Shown piece by piece: positions 26,495 to 36,094 of a stretch of 58,765 nt of DNA (the first letter of the stretch is position 1; each line of letters opens with the position of its first letter). The notes under the pieces were generated by a model. That model saw nothing but the letters and a program-made list of their open reading frames with translations, did no database searches and was not told where the DNA came from. A program made the translations under genes and the position numbers. The stretch is taken from assembly GCA_002342785.1 (NCBI GenBank), contig DDQV01000114.1:1-58765 (forward strand), written 5' to 3'. The DNA comes from Fusobacteriaceae bacterium UBA2433 (GTDB lineage: Bacteria > Fusobacteriota > Fusobacteriia > Fusobacteriales > Fusobacteriaceae).

Positions 26495-27949
26495 CTATTT
26501 TTTTTCCTTTTTCAACTTTTTTTCAATATATTTTCCTGCCACTTCTCTATCATCAAAATGATTTTTTTCCCTGCCTATTATTTGATAATCTTCATGTCCT
26601 TTTCCTGCTATCAATATAATATCATCTTTGTTTGCCATAGAAATAGCTTCTCCTATAGCATCTTCTCTATCAATTACTCTTATATAATCTTTAGATTTTT
26701 TAAATCCTTTTTCTACATCGTTTAAAATTAAATTTGGATCTTCAGTCCTAGGATTGTCTGAAGTCAATACGACAAGATCACTAAATAATTCTGCTACTTC
26801 TGCCATCTTAGGCCTCTTTGTAGTGTCCCTATCTCCTCCGCAACCAAATACAGTTATAATTCTACCTTTTTTTATCTCATTTAGAGCTATTAAAATATTT
26901 TTTAACGCATCTTCAGTATGAGCATAATCAACAATTACTATAAAATTTTGACCTCTATTTACAGTTTCAAATCTTCCTGGAACACCTTTTAATTCTTTTA
27001 ATCTTTCTAAAATAATTTCTATATCAAGCCCTAATTGAATTCCACCTCCAATAGCTCCTAAAATATTCATAAGATTAAATCTTCCTAGAAGAGAACTTTT
27101 TACTCTATAATTTTTTTCTTGATAAGTTATCTCTATCTCTTGGACTGTATTATTTACACTTATTATTTTTCCCCTTAGACCACCAATTTTTTCTCCATAA
27201 CCTATCCCACCAAATTCTTCGTATAATTTTTTTCCATATTCATCTTCTACGTTATATACTCCCAATTTACTATCTTTTAATTTAGTAAATAATTTTCTTT
27301 TTGCCAAATAATAATTTTCAATTGTTTTATGATAATCCATATGCTCTGAAGTCAAATTAGTAAATATTCCAGCATCGAAATCTAACATTTCTACACGGCC
27401 CATCTCAAGAGCATGAGAACTAACTTCCATTACTAGATACTCTATATTTTTATCTATAGCTTTTTTACACATTTTTATGAGGTCAAGAGATTCTGGAGTT
27501 GTATTAGGTGCTGGGATTATTTCTTCTCCTATCTTATACTCTACTGTCCCTATCCTCATATTATTTTTCAATATTTTATCTAATATATAAGTAGTAGTTG
27601 TTTTCCCATTAGTTCCCGTTACGCCTATAACTTTTAGACTTTTCTGAGGCCATCTATAAAAATTAGAGGCTATAATTCCTAAATGCAACCTTAAATTTTC
27701 TATCAAAATATATGTTATCTCTTCATTTAATATTTTAACATCCTTAGAAACTAAGATACACTTTGCTCCTAATAATATTGCTTTTTCTATATAGTCATGA
27801 CCATCTACTACACTTCCATCTAATGCAACAAATATATTTCCCTCTATTATTTTTCTCGAATCGTATTCCATTCCAGTATATTTTACTTCTTCCCCAAAAT
27901 TTAATATCTTACAATCAATATTTTCTAATATTTTTTCTATATTTTTCAA
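26495..27949 (-). CDS. murE: UDP-N-acetylmuramoyl-tripeptide synthetase
   Basis: MurE adds the third amino acid to the peptidoglycan stem peptide using ATP. The 484 residues show the P-loop GVTGTNGKTTTTY, the ligase motif GVPGRFE and DYAHTEDAL. The selectivity loop reads TSDNPRTEDP; DNPR is the signature of enzymes using meso-diaminopimelate, while lysine-adding enzymes differ. Some fusobacteria use the similar meso-lanthionine, and the sequence cannot separate the two. Located between the RluA-type gene and the YdcF-like gene in the same operon. Confidence 0.95.
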   Translation of the reverse strand: MKNIEKILENIDCKILNFGEEVKYTGMEYDSRKIIEGNIFVALDGSVVDGHDYIEKAILLGAKCILVSKDVKILNEEITYILIENLRLHLGIIASNFYRWPQKSLKVIGVTGTNGKTTTTYILDKILKNNMRIGTVEYKIGEEIIPAPNTTPESLDLIKMCKKAIDKNIEYLVMEVSSHALEMGRVEMLDFDAGIFTNLTSEHMDYHKTIENYYLAKRKLFTKLKDSKLGVYNVEDEYGKKLYEEFGGIGYGEKIGGLRGKIISVNNTVQEIEITYQEKNYRVKSSLLGRFNLMNILGAIGGGIQLGLDIEIILERLKELKGVPGRFETVNRGQNFIVIVDYAHTEDALKNILIALNEIKKGRIITVFGCGGDRDTTKRPKMAEVAELFSDLVVLTSDNPRTEDPNLILNDVEKGFKKSKDYIRVIDREDAIGEAISMANKDDIILIAGKGHEDYQIIGREKNHFDDREVAGKYIEKKLKKEKK

Positions 27950-27967
27950 TTTTATCCCCCTGTCACT

Positions 27968-28831
27968 TTATATTTTCTTTAGAAAATTTCCTGGTATCTC
28001 CCTCTCTATCTCAATATTATATTTAGGTATATTTACATAATATGAATAAAGATACATCATATTCTCCTTACTTGTTCCATATTTCATATCTCCTACAATA
28101 GGAAGTTTTTCATTAGCTAATTGTACTCTCAATTGATGAGTTCTTCCTGTCCCTAGAATTCCCTCTAATAAAGTTCTTTCTTTACCATTTTTAATTATCT
28201 TGAAATAACTAATACTTTCCTTAGCTCCCTCTTCATATTCATCTAATTCTATTACTTTAGTTTCGGTCTTTTTTAAATAAGACTTAATTACAAACTTATT
28301 TTGTTTGGGTTTTCCATCTACTAATATATAATATTTTTTTTCTACCTTTCTCTCTCTAATTTCCTCTGATAACTCTCTAACTATAGGTAACGTTTTGGCT
28401 CCTATGATCATTCCAGAAGTTGCTTTATCTATTCTATTTACAAAAGTAAAATTCATATTTTTTGTATATGCCTTTAACATTTCCGATAATCCATAATCAT
28501 GTCCACTACCTTTGTGCATTACCATGTCTGGTTTTTTATCAAATATAAGTATTTTTTCATCTTCATAAACAATTCCAATTTTTAAATATTCGATCTCTTT
28601 TTCTGTAAGTTCTATAAAAGATTTTTCTATAGTAGCTCCCACACGTAAAAAAACATTAACTATATCTCCTACTTGTAACCTATATTTCCCCTCAACTTTT
28701 TTACCATTTACCTTAATTTTTTTAGTTCTAAGATATTTAAATATCTCTCCTAATTTTACTCCTTCATATTTTTTTCTAATAAACTTATCTACTCTAGTAT
28801 CCTTATATTCTTCTGTTATTTTATAATCCAC
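27968..28831 (-). CDS. RluA-family pseudouridine synthase
   Basis: A 287-residue enzyme that isomerises uridines in rRNA or tRNA. It has an N-terminal S4 RNA-binding domain (TRVDKFIRKKYEGVKLGEIFKYL, in pieces), then NRIDKATSGMIIGAK with the catalytic Asp and GTGRTHQLRVQLA near the end. The usual His before Arg in H-R-L-D is Asn here, as in some RluA relatives. Target position is unknown. Start is GTG 28831, supported by GAGGTGGAA. First gene of the four-gene envelope operon. Confidence 0.9.
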   Translation of the reverse strand: MDYKITEEYKDTRVDKFIRKKYEGVKLGEIFKYLRTKKIKVNGKKVEGKYRLQVGDIVNVFLRVGATIEKSFIELTEKEIEYLKIGIVYEDEKILIFDKKPDMVMHKGSGHDYGLSEMLKAYTKNMNFTFVNRIDKATSGMIIGAKTLPIVRELSEEIRERKVEKKYYILVDGKPKQNKFVIKSYLKKTETKVIELDEYEEGAKESISYFKIIKNGKERTLLEGILGTGRTHQLRVQLANEKLPIVGDMKYGTSKENMMYLYSYYVNIPKYNIEIEREIPGNFLKKI

Positions 28832-29015
28832 TTATTCCACCTCTATAACTATTTTATTTATTAAAATTATATCATATAATCGAATTTCTTTCCTAAATTA
28901 CATAAATTGAAATAACATTTCTAGAATTTTTATAACTTTTTTAGATGAGTTAACTCCTCCAAAAAATTGCTAAATTTTGTGCTTTATATAATAATAATTA
29001 ATAACGATATATAAA

Positions 29016-29083
29016 TTGTCAAATCTTAAATAATGTTTTATAATGGTATAATAATTATTAAATTTTAGACAATGTTTTATAAT
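29016..29083 (+). promoter_or_regulatory. Promoter region with a duplicated -10 element
   Basis: TTGTCA (29016-29021) and TATAAT (29039-29044) are 17 bp apart and form a strong promoter. A 24-bp segment ending in AATGTTTTATAAT occurs at 29021-29044 and again at 29060-29083 with three mismatches. The second copy supplies another TATAAT, with TTATTA 17 bp upstream as a weak -35. This gives either two promoters or a promoter plus an overlapping regulator repeat. Confidence 0.7.
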
Positions 29084-29106
29084 ATTAATTTATCAGGAGG
29101 ATTTAT

Positions 29107-30891
29107 ATGGACTTTATGAAAATTCAAATATTAGCTATCGGAATGCTAATACTTGGAGCGTACACAGGTGGAGTAATTGCCAAAAAAATAAAATTGGGTG
29201 AAACTGTAGGTCAAATTTTAGGTGGGATGCTTGTAGGTCCACATTTTTGGGTACTTATACATAACTGGGCTACTACAAAAGAAACTTTTATTGATGCATC
29301 TTTTTTCGAAAATTTTGAATATATGTATACTCATGGCTTTAAAACATATGGACTCGTTATAGAAGAAAGTCATTTCTTTGTATTTTTCTTTTTAGGTTTA
29401 ATAGCTTTTAGTTTAGGAGAAGAACTTCATTTTGATAGATTAAAACAAATGGGTATGAAACCAACTATCATATGTCTTACTCAAGCAATGCTTGCATGGA
29501 TTTCTATAACTTTAGTTTTTTATAAAATATTTCATTTTCCTATGATTAATTCGGCAATTATAGGTTCTATTGGAATAGCTACTGCACCAGCACTTACTTT
29601 TATTCTTATGAGTAAATTAAAAGTCGGAGGAAAGTTAAAAAATATTTTAGCTAATATCGTAGTATTAGATGATATTATCGAGGTTATATTCTTTTCTGTA
29701 TTTTTAGGAATAGCAGTAATGATGCAAAATGGAGAACACCTTTCTTTTGGTCACCTTGCCTTTGAAGTTGTCAAAGAATTCTTCTTTGCTATATTAATAG
29801 GAGTTGTTATCTTCTTCCTTCTAAAATTTACTGTAAAGCCTAAAAAAGCAGATGAATCTGATGGTCTTGAAATTGAAGTTGAAAGCTTTTATGGACCTAT
29901 GCCATCGATAGAGCTTTTCTTTATCATCTCAGGAATTATTGCTGTAGGTTCTGCGGTAGCACTTCATTTTAATCTACCATTCTTAGTAATGGCAGTAGTA
30001 GCTGGTACTCTAGTATCTAACTTTCACTATCACGCTATCTTTCACTCCCTTCAATTGGGAAATGTTATGCCAGCTTTAAATCTATTCTTTTTTGCACTAA
30101 TCGGAGCTAGTGTTAAGTTAGAAACTTTTTCTAGCGAAACATTTGTTTTTGTTTTAGGGTATCTTTTAGTAAGAGGTAGTGCAAAACTTATAGGGACATG
30201 GTTAGGATGTTATATAACTGGTCAAGAAAAAGAGATTAGAAATAGTTTACCAAAACTTATGCTTCCACAAGCTGGAATGGCAGCTGTAGAAACTATCTTA
30301 GTAGCTACTGTTTTAAAAAATAATGGTGGAGATGTTATATTTAATACTATCATTCCTGCTTTGGTTATATTCGAGATTGGGGGAGCATGGATATCTGAAA
30401 GAACTCTAATATCTTGGAATAAATTTTTAGGAGAAAAATATAAATCACACAAAAAGAAAAAACATTTTGCTATTGAAGATATAGTTGGAAATATATGGGA
30501 ATTTAAAGCTAATAATAAAGAAGATACTATAGAAAAATTAGCTAATTTACTTGAAGAAAAACACCTAATTAAAGATGTTCATGAGATTTCCCATGCTATT
30601 ATAACTAGGGAAAAATTAGCAAGTACTGCTTTAGGTAAAGGCGTAGCTATTCCTCATTGTCGTACAGATGAAGTTACAAAAACTATATGTGTATGTGGTT
30701 TTTTAGAAAATCCTGTAGAATGGAACTCTCCAGATGGAAAGCCTATAGACATAGTATTTCTTGTTATTACTCCTAAGGATAAACCTCAAGAATATTTACA
30801 AACTGTTAGAAGTATAATTCTTACTTTAAAGGAATTAAGTCTTGAAGGTGAACTAAACCATAGCTTACTTAGAAATGTATTGGTAGGATAA
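29107..30891 (+). CDS. Cation/proton antiporter fused to a PTS EIIA domain
   Basis: The 594-residue protein has an N-terminal CPA2-type antiporter part (about 1-430) with around a dozen membrane helices, including GETVGQILGGMLVGP and VVLDDIIEVIFF, where the paired Asp residues are the usual ion-binding site. Residues about 455-594 form a PTS EIIA type-2 (fructose/nitrogen) domain with GVAIPHCRT; this His is the site phosphorylated by HPr. Such a fusion suggests that ion exchange responds to the phosphorylation state of the PTS, whose ptsI and ptsH lie at 34048-36061. ATG 29107 follows CAGGAGG. Ion specificity (Na+ or K+) is not clear. Confidence 0.9.
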   Translation: MDFMKIQILAIGMLILGAYTGGVIAKKIKLGETVGQILGGMLVGPHFWVLIHNWATTKETFIDASFFENFEYMYTHGFKTYGLVIEESHFFVFFFLGLIAFSLGEELHFDRLKQMGMKPTIICLTQAMLAWISITLVFYKIFHFPMINSAIIGSIGIATAPALTFILMSKLKVGGKLKNILANIVVLDDIIEVIFFSVFLGIAVMMQNGEHLSFGHLAFEVVKEFFFAILIGVVIFFLLKFTVKPKKADESDGLEIEVESFYGPMPSIELFFIISGIIAVGSAVALHFNLPFLVMAVVAGTLVSNFHYHAIFHSLQLGNVMPALNLFFFALIGASVKLETFSSETFVFVLGYLLVRGSAKLIGTWLGCYITGQEKEIRNSLPKLMLPQAGMAAVETILVATVLKNNGGDVIFNTIIPALVIFEIGGAWISERTLISWNKFLGEKYKSHKKKKHFAIEDIVGNIWEFKANNKEDTIEKLANLLEEKHLIKDVHEISHAIITREKLASTALGKGVAIPHCRTDEVTKTICVCGFLENPVEWNSPDGKPIDIVFLVITPKDKPQEYLQTVRSIILTLKELSLEGELNHSLLRNVLVG

Positions 30892-30897
30892 AAAAAT

Positions 30898-30941
30898 AAA
30901 AAAGATAGCCACTCAGAAATTTCTAAATGGCTATCTTTTTT
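30898..30941. terminator. Bidirectional terminator between antiporter and nitroreductase genes
   Basis: AAAAAAGATAGCCA (30898-30911) and TGGCTATCTTTTTT (30928-30941) form a 14-bp stem, with AGAAATTTCT in the loop. It serves both converging genes. Confidence 0.93.
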
Positions 30942-30950
30942 TATTTATCT

Positions 30951-31442
30951 TTAAAGAATATCTGCCTCTTTATATGCTAATTTTTCTTCATCTGAATATC
31001 CAAGAGCAATTATACATAGAACTCTTTTATTACTTGGTATTTCTAAAATTTCTTTAGTTAATATTTCTGCATCTTCATCATCTTTAGTAAATCTATTTTT
31101 TATCTGTACCCAGCATGAACCTAATCCTTGATTACAAGCTTCTAGTTGAATAAATGTTGACACTATAGAACAATCCTCTACCCAAGTATCAGATATTTCT
31201 TCATTGCCTATTATAGCAATACATATAGGTGCTTCTGCCAAAAACAAGCCTCCCTTTGGTTTTACCATAGATAATTTTTTTAATATTTTATTATCTTTTA
31301 TTGGCATTAATTCCCAAGGTTTTTTATTTTTTCCACTAGGAGCTACTTTTCCAACTGCTAATATTTGATTCATTTTTTCCTTTTCTACTTCTTTTTCCTT
31401 GTATTTCCTAATACTTCTTCTCTCTAATAAAGTTTTTAACAT
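30951..31442 (-). CDS. Nitroreductase-family flavoprotein
   Basis: A 163-residue FMN enzyme with the family start TLLERRSIRKYKEKEV, the flavin-contacting APSGKNKKPWE and CNQGLGSCW. Members reduce nitro compounds, quinones or flavins with NAD(P)H; the natural substrate is unknown. I take ATG 31442, which follows AAGGAGG, rather than an upstream in-frame start at 31487 without such a site. It is shorter than NfsB-type enzymes (about 215 residues). Single gene. Confidence 0.85.
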   Translation of the reverse strand: MLKTLLERRSIRKYKEKEVEKEKMNQILAVGKVAPSGKNKKPWELMPIKDNKILKKLSMVKPKGGLFLAEAPICIAIIGNEEISDTWVEDCSIVSTFIQLEACNQGLGSCWVQIKNRFTKDDEDAEILTKEILEIPSNKRVLCIIALGYSDEEKLAYKEADIL

Positions 31443-31539
31443 TTTAACCTCCTTAAATATATTTAATTTAATAAAAGTATACCACAAAATTTAATATTAC
31501 TCTCTCCTATCACATTAAATTAAAAAAATAATATAAAAA

Positions 31540-31561
31540 GGAGATGACATAAGTCATCTCC
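31540..31561 (-). terminator. Terminator of the ptsI-ptsH-ispH-rpsA operon
   Basis: GGAGATGAC and GTCATCTCC make a 9-bp stem with a four-base loop. The minus strand continues TTTTTATATTATTTTTTT. Confidence 0.93.
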
Positions 31562-31579
31562 TAATAATATATTCTTTAA

Positions 31580-33190
31580 TTATTCAGTCATCCCATATTT
31601 CTTTAATAATTCTGCATCTTCATTTTTGTCAGCATCTAATTCTATTTTTTTAATAGATAATTTTACTTTTTGATCAGCAGCTGAGATTTCAATAACTTCA
31701 GCAGTTACTTCTTGACCAATTTCAAATTTTTCTTTTAAATCTTTAACAAAATCTTTTGAAACTTGAGAGATATGAATCATACCATCTAAACCATATCCCA
31801 TGTCGATGAAGATTCCAAAGTCAGCAATACTAGAAATTTTCTTAGTAACTACACTTCCTACTCCAACTTCTTCAGATAAGATTTCCCAAGGACTTTTTGT
31901 AAGTTGTTTGATTCCACCTTTAATTTTTTTATTTTCTTTATCAATAGCTAAGATTTTAAATTCTACTTTATCTCCTACTGATAATTTGTTTTCTAATTTA
32001 GCCCAAGCAAAATCAGATGTATGAATAAATGCATCTATTCCCTCTTCTACTTCAACGAAAACACCATAAGGTTTAGTATCAACTATTGTTCCAGTAGCTG
32101 AATCTCCTTCTTTAAATTTTTCGTCGATAATAGCCCAAGGATCTACGCTTAATTGCTTAATTCCTAATTTTAATTTTTTATCTTCAGAATTCAAATCTAA
32201 GATTCTAACTTGTACTTTATCTCCAGATTTAATAAATTCAGATAAGTTAATCTTCTTGTTGTTCCATGAAAAATCAGAGATATGAACTAATCCTTCGATT
32301 CCATCTTCTAATTTAACAAATGCTCCAAATTTAACAATTTTAGTAACTTCTCCTTCAACTGTAGTATCTACAGAATATTTATCTGCAGCTGTAGCCCAAG
32401 GATCTTGCGACAATTGTTTAATAGATAACTTAAGACTTTTCTTATCAGCATCTAATGTAATTATTTGAGCACTAACCTTATCTCCTACTTTGTATAAAGT
32501 ATTTAAATCATCAACTTTTCCCCATGAGATTTCAGAAATATGGATAAATCCTAATACATTTTCTACTCTTACAGATAATCCAAATTTCAATACACTTTTA
32601 ACTTCTACTTCAACTATTTGATTTTCAGTTAATTTAGAAAATGCTTCTGCTTCTATCATAGCTACTACATCTCTTCTAGAAACTAAAATTTTCTTTCTAT
32701 TTCTTTCTGTTTTAATATCTTTAATTATAACATCTACTTCTAAACCAATTACATTTTCTGTAGAATCTTTTCTTATTTGAGATAATGAATTAGGCATGAA
32801 TGCTGAGTGAGCCATTACTTCTACTATATATCCACCATTTACTTTTCTTACTATTGTTCCACTAACTACTTCTTTATTTTCAAGAGCAGCTTCTAATTTA
32901 ACTACTGCTTCTTCTTGTATAACTGTTTTTCTTGATACTCTGATATGTCCTTCATCATCACTATCTTCAGTAACGGCTACTCTAATCATATCCCCCACTT
33001 CAAATTCAGTGATCTCTTCAGTTCTAACTATTCCTTCAGTAGCTCCTTTTATATCAAGGTAAGAATAATCTCTTTCCTTACTGATTATTTCAGCATCTAC
33101 TATTTCTCCTCTTTGTACCTGCTTTGGTGCATATTGATTTAACATTTCCTCAAAGCTTAGTTCCTCAAAATTATCTGTGTTATCAACCAT
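31580..33190 (-). CDS. rpsA: 30S ribosomal protein S1 homologue
   Basis: A 536-residue protein with six S1 RNA-binding repeats, for example VEGEVTKIVKFGAFVKLEDG and ATGTIVDTKPYGVFVEVEEG, usually ending in IHIS or IHTS. S1 holds mRNA on the small ribosomal subunit. The ATG overlaps the ispH stop by eight bases in another frame, and AGGAGG lies inside ispH. Many clostridia, and as I recall Fusobacterium, have IspH and S1 as one polypeptide. Here they are two overlapping frames. It is the last gene of the operon. Confidence 0.93.
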   Translation of the reverse strand: MVDNTDNFEELSFEEMLNQYAPKQVQRGEIVDAEIISKERDYSYLDIKGATEGIVRTEEITEFEVGDMIRVAVTEDSDDEGHIRVSRKTVIQEEAVVKLEAALENKEVVSGTIVRKVNGGYIVEVMAHSAFMPNSLSQIRKDSTENVIGLEVDVIIKDIKTERNRKKILVSRRDVVAMIEAEAFSKLTENQIVEVEVKSVLKFGLSVRVENVLGFIHISEISWGKVDDLNTLYKVGDKVSAQIITLDADKKSLKLSIKQLSQDPWATAADKYSVDTTVEGEVTKIVKFGAFVKLEDGIEGLVHISDFSWNNKKINLSEFIKSGDKVQVRILDLNSEDKKLKLGIKQLSVDPWAIIDEKFKEGDSATGTIVDTKPYGVFVEVEEGIDAFIHTSDFAWAKLENKLSVGDKVEFKILAIDKENKKIKGGIKQLTKSPWEILSEEVGVGSVVTKKISSIADFGIFIDMGYGLDGMIHISQVSKDFVKDLKEKFEIGQEVTAEVIEISAADQKVKLSIKKIELDADKNEDAELLKKYGMTE

Positions 33191-34058
33191 TACAACGTCC
33201 TCCTAATAATATACTTTCTATTTTTTCCACTATCTCATCAGGTGTTGAAGCACCTGCTGTTATACCTATTTTATTACCCTTTTCAAACCAATCAAAATCT
33301 AGGTCTTTATGAGTTTGTATCATATAACTCTTTCCATTTAATTCTTTAGAGATATTATATAATTTTTTTGTATTTGAACTATTTTTTCCACCTATAATAA
33401 GCATTACATCTACCTCAGTAGATAATTTTTCAACGGCCTTTTGTCTTTCAAAAGTAGCACCACAAATAGTATTCCCAACTTTACAGTTTTTAAAATTATT
33501 TCCTATATATTTAGCCATCTCCCTATAGAGATTTTTATTCAAAGTAGTCTGGGCTAATATATAATATTTTTCTGATTTATTAAATGTTATTTTTTTTAGT
33601 TCTTCAATATCTTTTACTATCTTAACATCATTTCCAAAAGATACAATTCCTCTTACTTCAGGATGAAATTCATCTCCTATAAATACAATCTTATACCCAT
33701 CTTTTTCATGTTTTAAAAGTTCTTCCCTACTTCTCTTCACAAAAACACATGCCACATCATATATTATAACATTTTTTTGATTTAAAATCTCATATATATT
33801 TTTTATTGTCCCATGAGCACGAATTATTACAGAATCTCCCTGACAAATTTCATCGCGTCCTTCTAAAACTTCTTCCTCTGTGACAACTTTAATACCTTTA
33901 GAATTTAATTTTTCAATTACTTGTTCATTATGAACTAGCATTCCTAACATATATATTTTTTGATCTGATTTTATAGTTTTAGCTAAATCGACAGCTTCCT
34001 TTACTCCAAAACAAAATCCCATTTTTTCTGCTCTTTTTAATATAAAACTACTCTTCAT
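33183..34058 (-). CDS. ispH: 4-hydroxy-3-methylbut-2-enyl diphosphate reductase
   Basis: IspH makes IPP and DMAPP in the last step of the MEP isoprenoid pathway with a [4Fe-4S] cluster. The 291 residues hold the three cluster cysteines in MGFCFGVKEA, YDVACVFVKR and NTICGATFERQ. Substrate residues lie in MLVHNEQV, IIRAHG, HPEVRG, AQTT, GGKNSSNT and ITAGAST. Thus it appears active. The start overlaps ptsH by 11 bases and the end overlaps rpsA by eight bases. Confidence 0.96.
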   Translation of the reverse strand: MKSSFILKRAEKMGFCFGVKEAVDLAKTIKSDQKIYMLGMLVHNEQVIEKLNSKGIKVVTEEEVLEGRDEICQGDSVIIRAHGTIKNIYEILNQKNVIIYDVACVFVKRSREELLKHEKDGYKIVFIGDEFHPEVRGIVSFGNDVKIVKDIEELKKITFNKSEKYYILAQTTLNKNLYREMAKYIGNNFKNCKVGNTICGATFERQKAVEKLSTEVDVMLIIGGKNSSNTKKLYNISKELNGKSYMIQTHKDLDFDWFEKGNKIGITAGASTPDEIVEKIESILLGGRCNG

Positions 34059-34317
34059 TAAAGGTATCTACCTCAACTAATTTCTTTAGTGCTTTTAAAG
34101 CATCGTCTTCATCTTCACCATCTGCTGTAATAGTTAATGTTCTTCCTTGTTCTGCCGCCAATAACATAAGTCCCATTATACTCTTTCCATTTATCTCCTC
34201 ATCATCACAAATAACCATTATCTCTGAATCATATCCAGTAGCTATCTGTACAAATAATGAAGATGGTCTTGCATGTAAACCCGCTTTATTTTTAATTTTA
34301 ACTTCTATCGTTTTCAA
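34048..34317 (-). CDS. ptsH: Phosphocarrier protein HPr
   Basis: The 89-residue HPr passes phosphate from EI to PTS EIIA domains. It has GLHARPSS with the phosphorylated His15 and NGKSIMGLMLLAAEQG with the serine (near residue 46) that HprK phosphorylates in low-G+C bacteria for carbon control. The gene starts inside ptsI (20-base overlap) and ends inside ispH (11-base overlap). A likely client within the window is the EIIA domain of the antiporter at 29107. Confidence 0.97.
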   Translation of the reverse strand: MKTIEVKIKNKAGLHARPSSLFVQIATGYDSEIMVICDDEEINGKSIMGLMLLAAEQGRTLTITADGEDEDDALKALKKLVEVDTFNEE

Positions 34318-36061
34318 CTGTAATCACCTCTATATAATCTTTTAATATTTTTTTTACTTCCCTTGCGTTATTACAATTTAATAATTTGGGTTTTAATTCC
34401 TTTTTAAGATCACTACTATTTAATCTTAAAATCGTTCTTTTTGCCATAGGTATATATGTAGATAACATACTAAATCTTTCTATTCCAAAACTCATAAGAG
34501 TTAATATAGCCATTGGATCGTTAGCCATTTCACCACAAACACTTATTTTTTTATTTTGTTTTATAGCCTCTTCAGCTATATAATTTATAGCTCTAAGAAC
34601 TGCAGGTTCAAAATAATCATTTAAATATGCAACATCGGCACTAAGTCTATCTGCGGCCATAACGTATTGTGTTAAATCATTGGTTCCTAAACTAAAAAAA
34701 TCTACATATTTAGAAAATTTATCTATTAAAAATACTGTAGAGGGTACCTCTACCATTATTCCAGTCTCTATATAACTTGCATGTTCTAATCCTTCATCTT
34801 TCAATTCCTTTTTTACTACAGCTAATATTTCTTTTATTTGAATAATTTCTTCTAAATTAGAGATCATAGGAAACATTACCTTAATATTTTTATCCTTTGC
34901 TACTCTTAATATTGCTCTTAACTGAGTTTTAAATATATTTTTATGAGTTAAAGTAAACCTTATTCCTCTAAATCCTAAAAATGGATTTTCTTCATTAGGC
35001 ATCTTATAATAAGGTAGTTGTTTATCTGCTCCTATATCTAGAGTTCTTATAATTAAACTTTTTTCTCCCTTTAGTTTTTCTACTTTTTTATAAGCTCTTT
35101 CATATAAATCAATCTGTTCTTGCTCTGTAGGAAAAAACTTACTTTCCATATATAAAAATTCTGTTCTAAGAAGTCCTACACCATCTGCCATACTATTATT
35201 TAGAGATATCAAATCTGTTATCCCTCCAATATTAGCATTTAAAATTACCTTTACTCCATCTTTTGTTATAGCAGGTAATCCTTTTAGTTTTTTATTTTCT
35301 TCCTTAATAGCCATTAATTTTAATTTTTGTTTCTTATATTCTATAATTTGTTCCTCTGTAGGATCTTTTATTACGCAAGGATCACCTTTTCTAGTATCTA
35401 ATATTACTTTATTTTTCCATTCCATTCGAGATACGTCTTTCACTCCCATAAGAGTAGGAATTCCAAAAGTTTTAGCTAAGATTGCTACATGGGAAGTTGC
35501 CCCACTATATTCCGTAACTATTCCTAATAAATTAATTTTATCATGATGCATCTTAAAAAGTTCTGAAGGTAATATCTCTTTAGTTACTAAAATTTTATTA
35601 TCCAATTCATTCAACTCACAATTTTCAACCATTAATTGACCTATTATCTTTTCACCAACATCTTGAATATCTACAGCTCTTTGTCTATATATTGGATCTT
35701 TCATATCTTTAAACATATCTACATAAAATTCCACTACATCTGCTACAACTTTTTCAATATTAACTAATTCATTCCTTAATCTTTTACCTATTTCTGATAA
35801 TAACACTGGGTCATCCAATATCATAAGATGTACATTTAAGATCTTTAAATCATTATTTTTAACCTTCCCTTTTAATGATGATTTTAAAAATTTAAGGTCT
35901 TGTTTAGCATCTTTTATAGCTATCTCAAACCTATTCATCTCATCTTCTAACATATGGGGCTCTATTTTGTATTCTTCAATTCCCAATTGCTTCTTACTTC
36001 GTAGATATGGTTCTCCTATTACTATTCCTTCAAAAATAGCCTTTCCCATTATCTTTTCCAT
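34298..36061 (-). CDS. ptsI: Phosphoenolpyruvate-protein phosphotransferase (enzyme I)
   Basis: EI takes phosphate from PEP and gives it to HPr. The 587-residue length is usual. The active His lies in GATSHVAILAKTFGIP. The PEP-binding half shows LLRTEFLYM, PMISNLEEI, SLGTNDLTQYVMAADR and the catalytic Cys in VCGEMANDP. ATG 36061 follows AAGGGGTAAG and a consensus-like promoter. It leads the ptsI-ptsH-ispH-rpsA operon. Confidence 0.97.
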   Translation of the reverse strand: MEKIMGKAIFEGIVIGEPYLRSKKQLGIEEYKIEPHMLEDEMNRFEIAIKDAKQDLKFLKSSLKGKVKNNDLKILNVHLMILDDPVLLSEIGKRLRNELVNIEKVVADVVEFYVDMFKDMKDPIYRQRAVDIQDVGEKIIGQLMVENCELNELDNKILVTKEILPSELFKMHHDKINLLGIVTEYSGATSHVAILAKTFGIPTLMGVKDVSRMEWKNKVILDTRKGDPCVIKDPTEEQIIEYKKQKLKLMAIKEENKKLKGLPAITKDGVKVILNANIGGITDLISLNNSMADGVGLLRTEFLYMESKFFPTEQEQIDLYERAYKKVEKLKGEKSLIIRTLDIGADKQLPYYKMPNEENPFLGFRGIRFTLTHKNIFKTQLRAILRVAKDKNIKVMFPMISNLEEIIQIKEILAVVKKELKDEGLEHASYIETGIMVEVPSTVFLIDKFSKYVDFFSLGTNDLTQYVMAADRLSADVAYLNDYFEPAVLRAINYIAEEAIKQNKKISVCGEMANDPMAILTLMSFGIERFSMLSTYIPMAKRTILRLNSSDLKKELKPKLLNCNNAREVKKILKDYIEVITVENDRS

Positions 36062-36094
36062 ATACTTACCCCTTTTAATTTATTATCTTATACA

